Source: Steromphala cineraria (taxonomy: Eukaryota; Mollusca; Gastropoda; Trochida; Trochidae). From it: 64,000 nucleotides of DNA. The first letter of the stretch is position 1. Every line of letters begins with the position of its first letter. The stretch spans positions 65,520,790 to 65,584,789 of the forward strand of contig OU744729.1 in the NCBI GenBank assembly GCA_916613615.1. The letters run 5' to 3'. Shown here piece by piece: positions 12,577 to 21,889 of the stretch. Under the pieces are notes generated by a model, which saw nothing but the letters and a program-made list of their open reading frames with translations, was not told where the DNA came from and searched no databases. Position numbers and translations under genes: made by a program.

Positions 12577-13784
12577 TGTGGCAGTCACATATTTCACTGT
12601 GTGTATATAATGTTTTAAATTATGTTTAATAAAGTTGTACACATGTATTCAACATGTGTGTATTACATTTTATCCCTTTTAAGCCTCTCATTGTTTATAG
12701 TATCTTAAGGTGTTCATTTGTGTTGTAGATAGCAGGCTTGTCAATTTCAGAAGCCTGCACTTAGAGGGTTAGTCCATTTCACGGGTAGGGGTATTGCTTG
12801 GGTCAGTCTATTCTCTATTGTCTTTCTCTTGCTCTATTGTCTTTTCTCGTGCATGATTAACTCATGTAGCTTGCACCTCACAAATCACTAAGTCACAGCA
12901 CTGACAAGACAGACAGAATACTGATAAAGGTTAGTTTCTTACATTAAATAGTTTTACATAAATCTTATCTTTTATATCATAAATCTTATCTTATATCTAA
13001 AGTTTAAGTAAGTAAATGTAATTAATTAATAACCTTATGGTTATAGTATTTTAATAGCAATTAGCTAAGTAAATATCTTTATTCATTGGTATGACCTGAA
13101 AGTAATTCAGTGCACTTTAGTGTTAAGTATTAAAGGTAAATTATATCATTAGTATTTTATGTGAGATATTTGTTGTACATATTCCATATCTCACACCGTT
13201 CACTATTTTCTGTAGATGGGTTAGATCCTGTGTACATTGGCGTGGTGTCCCGGCAGAGTTGGGTAGCACCTGAGTACCACATGCTCGGTAGGTTTATGTA
13301 TTTGTATTATATGCATATGTATTATGTAATCATATATTGTTTAAGCTATGTTTTATGATTAATGTTATTTCATGTTCTCTATTGAGGATAATTACTTTGT
13401 TAAAGTAATTATATTTGTAGACCACAAGTTATGCTCTATATGCATCCAGTAAATGTGTGTACTTTATGTAACTGCGAACCTTGTGTGTGTCATAATTCCA
13501 TGATACATAATTAATCATATTTTCTATATCATCCATGTATCACTTATATTTGTAATGGAGTATTAGTGAGACTAATGCTTGAGGAATGTTATTATCATAA
13601 AGGTGTATGTGTACATATATTTATGTGTGAATGTTATGTGTATGCACATTGATTATGTGTACTTATTATTATACAAATGTTTCAGGGTGTCTTTAATACC
13701 AGAGATTATTGACTTCATCAATAAACGTCCTCCACACCCCAGCAAGTGTTCGTCATCCTTTTGACTACGTTCACCCCTGCTACA
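12577..13784 (+). repeat. 5' LTR of element 1 (1208 bp)
   Basis: The LTR begins TGTGGCAG and ends CTGCTACA, the usual TG...CA form. Its copy lies at 20682-21889 with the same length and one difference that I found. It is AT-rich and contains no long frame; the 61- and 65-codon frames look like chance. A TATA-like box and an AATAAA lie within 60 bp of its left end, and a second AATAAA lies at 13720-13725, 60 bp before its right end. Confidence 0.96.
12604..12659 (+). promoter_or_regulatory. Candidate TATA box, poly(A) signal and hairpin near the LTR start
   Basis: TATATAA (12604-12610) is followed by AATAAA (12628-12633) and then by a perfect 8-bp hairpin, ACACATGT/ACATGTGT with a 5-nt loop (12639-12659). 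If the TATA box is used, transcription would start near 12634, giving an unusually short U3 and possibly a very short R. The AATAAA at 13720-13725 is an alternative 3'-end signal. Assignment is by motif only. Confidence 0.45.
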
Positions 13785-13786
13785 AA

Positions 13787-13804
13787 TGGAGCCCCCAGTG
13801 AGGA
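13787..13804 (+). other. Primer-binding site of element 1
   Basis: TGGAGCCCCCAGTGAGGA starts 2 nt after the 5' LTR, the expected place for minus-strand priming. It starts with TGG, complementary to a tRNA CCA end. I could not match the rest to a particular tRNA from memory. Confidence 0.7.
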
Positions 13805-15178
13805 CCTTTGATGATGCCGGATGACCATACAACGCCAGTCGGATGGATCCTGATAGTACACCGCGATGGATCCAGATACCCTTGTGTACAGTGACTGACA
13901 AGTTTCTCTAATAGAATTGACTGTGAGTTTACATGATATTGAACTGTGCTGCTCATGTGATTAGACATTCTCGTGATGCTATCCTAGCTATGTGCCAGTG
14001 ATTCTATGAACGTTCAAGAGACATGAACTCTACATATTCTCCATTTTTGATTTAAATAATATTGCCATGATGCTTGATATGTAATTGTTGATACGTTATT
14101 GTTTACATTGTGATTTCATTGGTTGTTTACATTGTGATTGCCATTGTTTGTTTACAATGTGATTTACATTTCATGAAATATGCTACCATTGCCTTTATAA
14201 TGTAATTGTAAATATCTTGTGTGTGTAGCAACTGTGTTTGGGTAAACCTTGCTGAATATATTATGGCGCCTTAGTTTTGTGAGCTCACGTGTCTTTTGTA
14301 TATATTTGTGACGTCATTTGTTTACATTTTACTTTGGTACCATCTGCGCATATTTATCATTAAGTTAAGTTAGTGGGTATACCCTTAGATTTTCTTTTCA
14401 TATCATTCATGCCAAATTAAGTGTTTAGTTTACTTAGTTAACTTAGTGTTTGATTACATTGGTTGATAATTTATTTGGTGTTTTCATTTTTCATTAATAT
14501 GTAAGAGTTTAGTTCAAGTGCACTTCAGGTCTTAGCTTAGGTGTGTTGTCTTCATTTCATTTATCCAATATTTACCTTAGGTAATCTTTAGTTCATTTAA
14601 GTTTATCATTTCCATTCACTTAAACATTTAAACTCTAATTTCCAAATAAAGCTTTAGGGAATAAACTTAGGGTTAATAAATAAACATGTAGCTTTATTCC
14701 AATTCGTGTTGTTTATTTGACGACGGACTGACTGATTAGTTTACATATCACTGCAAAATATCACTTTGCATTTGCACATATATTAATTCATATCTCCATC
14801 CATTTACTTTACTTCTTTTCTCTTCTTTCATTTGGGTCAGGTAATCATTTAATTTCATTAGCTATTATTAGGATATTTCATCTTAGCTTTTAAGTTATTA
14901 GCTATTAGTATTAGATTAGTATAATTGTGTGCCACATTCATCCACATTACATTTTACATTTTTGTTTTGTCCTGAGCCTTCACATATAGGTACACTTTGC
15001 CCTTTAGTGTTTACACCTTACATATTTATGGTATAGTGCTACATCATTTGCAAGTAATATACATTTAGTAATTTCATCATACAATTACTTCAATCATGTC
15101 CCATTACATAATTATTTCATGCACACTTGTTTATCACTGCACTAGTTAGTTTAGATTAGATTAGTTAGGCATTCTTAA
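13805..15178 (+). other. Long untranslated leader of element 1
   Basis: About 1.4 kb of AT-rich sequence lies between the primer site and the gag-pol frame, with no substantial frame. It contains three copies of a GTTTACATTGTGATT-like motif (14101, 14124, 14150). A perfect CRE-type palindrome TGACGTCA lies at 14309-14316. Four overlapping or close AATAAA hexamers lie at 14645-14684, with GGAATAAA (14658-14665) able to pair with TTTATTCC (14693-14700). Packaging, splicing or internal promoter signals could be here, but none is proven. Confidence 0.6.
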
Positions 15179-18100
15179 ATGTACTTCGCACTTCATATTA
15201 TAGTCTTCTTGCACATCATCCCAGCTATGGATATCAGTGCACAGGAGATTCATAATATGGTGGAAGCATTCCATAGAATGGGCTTAAGGCCTAACGCATC
15301 CACTCCCGAGGAGTTTCAGACTTGGTTGCATGATGTGGCTAGGTCCAGCATGCACCAGTCAGGGGAAGCAACTGCAGTTGTTTACCCTTTTGGCTTACCG
15401 ACCCTTCCTTCCTTTGATGGTGGCTGTCTTTGCCCTGTGGCTTATGACATATGGCGTTTTGAGGTTGATTGTCTTCTTTCTTTAAAGACATATCCTCATG
15501 ATGTCATATGTCAGGCAATACGGCAGTCACTTCAGGGTGAAGCAAGTCAGTTGGCTATGGCCCTGGGACCTGGTGTTCCAATAGACAAACTCCTATCCAA
15601 ACTTCAAAGTGCGTTCAGTAACGTGGAGCGAGCAGACTCGCTACTTGCACAGTTCTATGCTGCTACTCAGCATGAGGATGAAGACGTGTCAGCCTGGAGT
15701 CGGAGAGTGGAGCATCTTTTGTCAAAGGCCATGGAGAAGAAACCTATCACTATCGGAACAAGGAACCAGATGTTAAGGGAAGCGTTCTGGGCAGGACTTA
15801 AACCATCACTTCAGCTTATATCAAGGTACAAGTTTGACAGCATCCAAGACTTTGATGAGCTTCGCTTGGCTTTGAGACAGCTGGAGTTTGAGAACAAGGC
15901 TACTCCTACGAGGATATACTCCCAAAAAGCCACAGTTCAACAGATCTCAGCAAATGTGCCCATTCAAGGATCAGAAGTCACAGAATTAAAACAGATGATT
16001 CTGGACTTGAAAAGAGAGATCGAGGATTTGAAGAGGACATCTGGTACTGCTTCACTGATACCCCCTGTGCCTGTGATTGATCCTCAGTCTGTATTTGTGA
16101 GTCCTCCTGTACACGCCCAACATGGTCCCCAGTGTCCCCCTGATTTAGATGGGCCAGTTTGTTGGAACTGTGGACAGAGAGGTCACTTGCAGTACAGCTG
16201 TAGGGTAATCACAGACCACTGTCGGAGAGGACCATATGTTCCGCAGGTAATGAGCCACTCTATTCCTGCGAACATGCTTGGTCCAATTGCAAGGAAGCAG
16301 GTACCAGATGGTATGGTTGGTAGCTCCACTGAGGTCGACGTTTACATCGAGGGAACACCCACATCAGCACTACTTGACACAGGAGCTACAGTGTCCACCA
16401 TGTCGGAGTCATTCTACAACATGAACCTTAGACATCTTCACATGGAGCCTCTTGATAACATCTTAGAGATAGAGTGTGCTGGTGGTGAGAGTTTACCTTA
16501 CTTGGGATATATTACTGTGCGGATTCGTGCTTTAGGATCAGCAGTAGAAGAGGATGTTCCAGGGATATTCTTGGTAGTGCCTGATACCAAGTACAACGGT
16601 AGTGTGCCTGTTCTGATTGGAACTAATATTCTTGGACATCTTCTACAGGACTGCAAGACCACATATGGAGCAAGGTTTCTACAGACAGCTCGCCTTCACA
16701 CTCCCTGGTATTTAGCCTTCAGATGTATGACTATCAGAGACAAGGAACTAATCAAGAACAGAGGACGTTTAGGACTAGTAAGGAGCCTTCATACCGGGAG
16801 AGTGATTGTTCCACCCAACAGCACAGTAACAGTCCAAGGACAGCTTACCAGAGGTATTGACTATGCCCATGTGTGTGCCCTCATCCAGCCAACAGAACTA
16901 TCCTCAGTCCCAACAGATCTAGACATAGCCCCAACCATTATTGTTTATGACTTTGAGAACCCAGGAGTCATTGATGTCAACATTTCCAACGTCACCACCA
17001 AGACTGTTGTGATACCACCCAAGGCTATTGTATGTGAGCTACAACCAGTAATGTTGGAAGAACTACAGCCTGGACGACCTGTTGAAGAGGAGCGCTTGTT
17101 GAGTCAAGTTGAAGTGGAGAAGGATGGACTTAGCCCAGATCAGATTGAGCAAGGCATTGGACTTATCATGAAGTTCAAGGACATCTTCTCTCAGGGTGAC
17201 AACGACTTAGGACGAACATCCATAGTCAAGCACAAGATCAACTTGATTGATGAGACTCCCTTCAAGCAACGCCATAGACGCATTCCACCAGCGATGTATG
17301 ATGAGGTCAGAAGTCATCTTCAACAACTACTTAGTGCAGGAATCATAAGGAAGTCCCACAGCCCTTGGGCATCCAACGTTGTGCTTGCAAGGAAGAAGGA
17401 TAACAGCCTGAGAATGTGCATAGACTTTCGCGAGCTCAACAATTCAAGTATCAAGGACAGTTATGCTCTGCCTCGCATAGAAGAACTCCTGGATTCACTT
17501 GGAGGAAACAGCTTCTTCAGCGTCCTTGATATGAAAAGTGGCTACCATCAGGTTGAAATCCAGGAAGATCACAAGGAGCGCACAGCCTTTACAGTAGGAC
17601 CCTTAGGCTTCTATGAGTTCAACAGAATGCCCTTTGGACTGTGCAACGCCCCAGCGACCTATCAGCGCCTGATGGAACAATGCCTAGATGGACTGAACCT
17701 CAAGACCTGTCTTGTTTACATCGACGACCTCATCATATTCTCAAGAACATACGAGGAACATGTGGAAAGGCTACAGCAAGTTATGAGTCGTCTTAAGGAA
17801 GCTGGACTGAAATTGGCACCCAAGAAGTGTAAGTTCTTTAAGAGGAAGGTCAAGTATGTTGGATACATCGTCTCTGAGAATGGGGTAGAGGCAGATCCTG
17901 ACAAGATTCAGAAGATAGTAGACTGGCCAACACCTACAACTCCAGAGAAAGTGCGGAAATTCTTGGGATTTGCCGGCTACTATCGCAAATTTGTGAAGGA
18001 CTTCTCCAAAATAGCAAAACCCCTCTCAGAACTTATACCCAAGTCAGCCACCAAAAAGTCCAAATCTAAGCCACCACAGACAGTCGTATGGAAATGGGGA

Positions 18101-20641
18101 CAAGAACAACAACATGCATTCGAGGAGCTGAAGAGAATCTTGTGTTTGCCACCTGTTCTAGGATACGCCGATTGTTCCAAGTCATTTGAGCTACATACAG
18201 ATGCCAGTGCTCGTGGCCTTGGAGCAGTTTTGTATCAGAAGCAGGACAACCAGCTCCGTGTCATCGCTTATGCAAGTAGAGGACTCAGCCGATCAGAGAA
18301 GAACTATTCCGCCCATAAGTTGGAGTTCTTGTGTTTAAAGTGGGCCATATCGGAAAAGTTTCATGACTACTTGTTTGGGAACAGCTTTGTGGTGTTAACA
18401 GATAACAACCCGTTGACCTACGTTCTGACTACTGCACGTCTGGATGCCACAGGACATAGATGGCTAGCTGCCCTATCCAATTACAACTTTACTGTGAAAT
18501 ATCGTCCTGGGAAGTCCAATGTGGATGCTGATGTGCTATCACGCCTGCCAGAAGGAGAGGATGACTGTGTTCAGAAGGAGAGGATTCCCATAGAATCAGT
18601 GAAAGCTATCTGTAACACTATCTCAGTGAACAACCTAGTGGAAAGCCTGTGTATGTCCTCAAGTTTAGTGGATCCAGAGCCAAATGTGACAGAGGATGTT
18701 TGTGACATTAACGCAAAGGATTGGAGGAAAGCACAGGAAAAAGATCAACCACTGGCAGCAATCATGGATCATCTAAGAATTGGAACTCATCCAGACCGTG
18801 GCAACTACCTAGGTGACCCAGAAATGCTATCCTTGTTAAAGAACTACCGGACATTCAAGCTAAAGAGAGGAGTGCTGTACAGAGTGATCACCATCGATGG
18901 AGAGCAGCGTGAGCAACTCGTCCTCCCCTCCAGATGTCGAGCCTCAGTTCTGCGCAGCATGCATGACAATCTAGGCCATCCTGGTCGCGATAGGACCATG
19001 TCTCTGATGAGGGAAAGGTTCTATTGGCCTGGGATGTCCAAAGATGTTGAGATTCATGTGCAGAGCTGTGATCGATGTCTGAGGAGGAAAGTTGCTACAC
19101 CTGGCCGAGCACCACTTGTGAGCATTGAGACGTCCCAACCTCTGGAACTAGTATGTATGGATTTCCTGGCACTCGAGAAGTCTAAAGGAGGAGAGGAGTA
19201 CGTTCTAGTTGTGACGGATCATTTCACAAGATATGCTCAGGCCTATCCCTGCAAGAACACCACAGCAAAGACAACAGCGGAGCTCTTCTTCAAAAACTTT
19301 GTGGTCCATTACGGTTTGCCAAGAAGAATTCATTCAGACAAGGGAGCTAACTTCGTAGGAAAACTAATGACAGAGTTGTGCCAAATGCTAAAGATTGACA
19401 AGTCGACTACCACACCATACCACCCCATGGGCAACGGAATGTGTGAGCGGTTCAATCGCACTCTATGTAACATGCTTGGAACTATGGACCCAGACAGCAA
19501 AAGGGATTGGAAGACACATGTAGGACCATTGGTGCACGCCTACAACTGCACCCGTCATGAAACCACAGGCCACTCTCCATTCTTTTTGATGTTTGGACGC
19601 CATCCACGTCTCCCAGTCGACATCGCCTTTGGACTTGACATCGAGCCAAGCAAGTCAACATCTGCCATCAAGTATGTGGAGACGCTACAAGACCGCCTCA
19701 AGCAAGCCTACGAATTAGCCACAGCATCAGCCAAGAAGTCACAACATCGTCAGAAGGCCACCTATGACAGGAATGCAAGAGCAGCTACTCTGGATGTTGG
19801 TGACAGAGTGTTAGTGAAGGTGGTAGCTTTCGATGGAAGACACAAGTTAGCAGACAAGTGGGAAGAGGATGCTTATGTCGTGCTGCACAAGCCCAATCCC
19901 TCCATTCCAGTGTACACAGTCGGAAAGGAGAGTGGAGAAGGGAGGAAGCGGACTCTGCACCGAAACTTGTTGTTGCCCATTGGAGCCCTGGATGTGCAAG
20001 ACCATCAACCTGTGCCACAACCACGACCACGGCCAAGAACATTGCGGAGACCACCAACTCCAGTACAAGAACAAGACAAGGAAACAGATCAGATAGAGAC
20101 ATCTGAGGAGAGTGGAGATGAGGACATCGTGGTGATTCAGCCAACTTCATCAGCACCGTCAGTTTCAGCTGGACTAGCTGAAAGGCCAACTGAGGTGAGA
20201 GAAGGAAGGGATTCTGATGAAGAAGAGGAGGATACTGAAACCACAGATGAGACTGCTGATCAGGATCAAGAACAGCAAGCCCCAGCATCTCCAGAACAGC
20301 CTCAGCCAACACCCGATAGAGACAGAGCAGACAGGGATCCGACGGAGACAGAAGCCATCGTACCAGTTCCAGCACAACCCCTGGACACTGAAGATGATGA
20401 AGAACAAAGGGAGATAACTGCACCTCCAGTGCCGGTTCCAACTCCAAGACGATCAGGAAGGGCGAGATCACAGCCAGGATGGATGACGTCTGGAGAGTAT
20501 GTGATGTCTGCTCAGCAACCACCATCAGACTGGATCCAACGAGCCAACTATCTCAAGTCTCTGGCGGAACACGGAACTTTTGACAGTATGCCAAGCAGTG
20601 TCAAGGAGACCTTGTTGGATCTAGTGGCTGGCAAGAAATGA
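15179..20641 (+). CDS. gag-pol: Gag-Pol polyprotein of element 1, single frame
   Basis: The frame encodes 1820 residues that make the capsid and all enzymes for reverse transcription and integration. The Gag capsid-like region (about 75-240) resembles Gag proteins related to the PNMA family. A coiled-coil-like stretch (about 266-287) and one zinc knuckle C328-C331-H336-C341 follow. The protease has D400-T-G and a later ILG. RT has catalytic D784 and YIDD 847-850. RNase H has D1008, E1049 and D1075. Integrase has a zinc site (H1262, H1267, C1297, C1300) and D1328, D1387, E1423 (D,D-35-E). The region around 1540-1600 resembles a GPY/F-type module, and the tail is acidic and proline-rich. No frameshift or stop separates gag from pol. 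Met17 (15227) has G at -3 and +4 and is a likelier start than Met1, whose context is poor. I saw no chromodomain. Confidence 0.95.
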   Translation: MYFALHIIVFLHIIPAMDISAQEIHNMVEAFHRMGLRPNASTPEEFQTWLHDVARSSMHQSGEATAVVYPFGLPTLPSFDGGCLCPVAYDIWRFEVDCLLSLKTYPHDVICQAIRQSLQGEASQLAMALGPGVPIDKLLSKLQSAFSNVERADSLLAQFYAATQHEDEDVSAWSRRVEHLLSKAMEKKPITIGTRNQMLREAFWAGLKPSLQLISRYKFDSIQDFDELRLALRQLEFENKATPTRIYSQKATVQQISANVPIQGSEVTELKQMILDLKREIEDLKRTSGTASLIPPVPVIDPQSVFVSPPVHAQHGPQCPPDLDGPVCWNCGQRGHLQYSCRVITDHCRRGPYVPQVMSHSIPANMLGPIARKQVPDGMVGSSTEVDVYIEGTPTSALLDTGATVSTMSESFYNMNLRHLHMEPLDNILEIECAGGESLPYLGYITVRIRALGSAVEEDVPGIFLVVPDTKYNGSVPVLIGTNILGHLLQDCKTTYGARFLQTARLHTPWYLAFRCMTIRDKELIKNRGRLGLVRSLHTGRVIVPPNSTVTVQGQLTRGIDYAHVCALIQPTELSSVPTDLDIAPTIIVYDFENPGVIDVNISNVTTKTVVIPPKAIVCELQPVMLEELQPGRPVEEERLLSQVEVEKDGLSPDQIEQGIGLIMKFKDIFSQGDNDLGRTSIVKHKINLIDETPFKQRHRRIPPAMYDEVRSHLQQLLSAGIIRKSHSPWASNVVLARKKDNSLRMCIDFRELNNSSIKDSYALPRIEELLDSLGGNSFFSVLDMKSGYHQVEIQEDHKERTAFTVGPLGFYEFNRMPFGLCNAPATYQRLMEQCLDGLNLKTCLVYIDDLIIFSRTYEEHVERLQQVMSRLKEAGLKLAPKKCKFFKRKVKYVGYIVSENGVEADPDKIQKIVDWPTPTTPEKVRKFLGFAGYYRKFVKDFSKIAKPLSELIPKSATKKSKSKPPQTVVWKWGQEQQHAFEELKRILCLPPVLGYADCSKSFELHTDASARGLGAVLYQKQDNQLRVIAYASRGLSRSEKNYSAHKLEFLCLKWAISEKFHDYLFGNSFVVLTDNNPLTYVLTTARLDATGHRWLAALSNYNFTVKYRPGKSNVDADVLSRLPEGEDDCVQKERIPIESVKAICNTISVNNLVESLCMSSSLVDPEPNVTEDVCDINAKDWRKAQEKDQPLAAIMDHLRIGTHPDRGNYLGDPEMLSLLKNYRTFKLKRGVLYRVITIDGEQREQLVLPSRCRASVLRSMHDNLGHPGRDRTMSLMRERFYWPGMSKDVEIHVQSCDRCLRRKVATPGRAPLVSIETSQPLELVCMDFLALEKSKGGEEYVLVVTDHFTRYAQAYPCKNTTAKTTAELFFKNFVVHYGLPRRIHSDKGANFVGKLMTELCQMLKIDKSTTTPYHPMGNGMCERFNRTLCNMLGTMDPDSKRDWKTHVGPLVHAYNCTRHETTGHSPFFLMFGRHPRLPVDIAFGLDIEPSKSTSAIKYVETLQDRLKQAYELATASAKKSQHRQKATYDRNARAATLDVGDRVLVKVVAFDGRHKLADKWEEDAYVVLHKPNPSIPVYTVGKESGEGRKRTLHRNLLLPIGALDVQDHQPVPQPRPRPRTLRRPPTPVQEQDKETDQIETSEESGDEDIVVIQPTSSAPSVSAGLAERPTEVREGRDSDEEEEDTETTDETADQDQEQQAPASPEQPQPTPDRDRADRDPTETEAIVPVPAQPLDTEDDEEQREITAPPVPVPTPRRSGRARSQPGWMTSGEYVMSAQQPPSDWIQRANYLKSLAEHGTFDSMPSSVKETLLDLVAGKK

Positions 20642-20667
20642 AGTGAATGATGAGGACATCATTCGAT

Positions 20668-20681
20668 GGAGGGGGGAAGTA
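20668..20681 (+). other. Polypurine tract of element 1
   Basis: GGAGGGGGGAAGTA abuts the 3' LTR start at 20682. Such a tract primes plus-strand DNA synthesis. The position and purine run are typical. Confidence 0.85.
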
Positions 20682-21889
20682 TGTGGCAGTCACATATTTC
20701 ACTGTGTGTATATAATGTTTTAAATTATGTTTAATAAAGTTGTACACATGTATTCAACATGTGTGTATTACATTTTATCCCTTTTAAGCCTCTCATTGTT
20801 TATAGTATCTTAAGGTGTTCATTTGTGTTGTAGATAGCAGGCTTGTCAATTTCAGAAGCCTGCACTTAGAGGGTTAGTCCATTTCACGGGTAGGGGTATT
20901 GCTTGGGTCAGTCTATTCTCTATTGTCTTTCTCTTGCTCTATTGTCTTTTCTCGTGCATGATTAACTCATGTAGCTTGCACCTCACAAATCACTAAGTCA
21001 CAGCACTGACAAGACAGACAGAATACTGATAAAGGTTAGTTTCTTACATTAAATAGTTTTACATAAATCTTATCTTTTATATCATAAATCTTATCTTATA
21101 TCTAAAGTTTAAGTAAGTAAATGTAATTAATTAATAACCTTATGGTTATAGTATTTTAATAGCAATTAGCTAAGTAAATATCTTTATTCATTGGTATGAC
21201 CTGAAAGTAATTCAGTGCACTTTAGTGTTAAGTATTAAAGGTAAATTATATCATTAGTATTTTATGTGAGATATTTGTTGTACATATTCCATATCTCACA
21301 CCGTTCACTTTTTTCTGTAGATGGGTTAGATCCTGTGTACATTGGCGTGGTGTCCCGGCAGAGTTGGGTAGCACCTGAGTACCACATGCTCGGTAGGTTT
21401 ATGTATTTGTATTATATGCATATGTATTATGTAATCATATATTGTTTAAGCTATGTTTTATGATTAATGTTATTTCATGTTCTCTATTGAGGATAATTAC
21501 TTTGTTAAAGTAATTATATTTGTAGACCACAAGTTATGCTCTATATGCATCCAGTAAATGTGTGTACTTTATGTAACTGCGAACCTTGTGTGTGTCATAA
21601 TTCCATGATACATAATTAATCATATTTTCTATATCATCCATGTATCACTTATATTTGTAATGGAGTATTAGTGAGACTAATGCTTGAGGAATGTTATTAT
21701 CATAAAGGTGTATGTGTACATATATTTATGTGTGAATGTTATGTGTATGCACATTGATTATGTGTACTTATTATTATACAAATGTTTCAGGGTGTCTTTA
21801 ATACCAGAGATTATTGACTTCATCAATAAACGTCCTCCACACCCCAGCAAGTGTTCGTCATCCTTTTGACTACGTTCACCCCTGCTACA
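20682..21889 (+). repeat. 3' LTR of element 1 (1208 bp)
   Basis: This is a copy of 12577-13784, ending CTGCTACA directly before the TCTG target duplication. The only difference I found is T at 21310 versus A at 13205. LTRs are identical at insertion, so about one change in 1208 bp means a very young copy. The AATAAA at 20733-20738 and the one at 21825-21830 are candidate 3'-end signals for the element's RNA. Confidence 0.96.

Larger units (their letters stand above)
12577..21889 (+). mobile_element. Complete Ty3/Gypsy LTR retrotransposon (element 1)
   Basis: This is a 9313-bp element with LTRs at both ends, a primer-binding site, a long leader, one gag-pol frame and a polypurine tract next to the 3' LTR. 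The order protease, RT, RNase H, integrase places it in Ty3/Gypsy (Metaviridae). It sits in the satellite with a 4-bp duplication (TCTG). I found one difference between the LTRs (A at 13205, T at 21310). The frame has no stop or frameshift, so the copy may be able to transpose. I saw no env-like gene. Only about 40 bp separate the pol stop from the 3' LTR. Confidence 0.97.

Noticed and set aside
13161..13764. 61- and 65-codon frames in LTR 1 (also at 21266-21869)
   Set aside because: They are short, low-complexity, AT-rich frames with no domain, present only because the LTR is duplicated.
19785..20525. 246-codon antisense frame opposite the end of gag-pol
   Set aside because: It lies opposite the low-complexity Pol tail and has leucine-rich composition expected from the antisense of that sequence.
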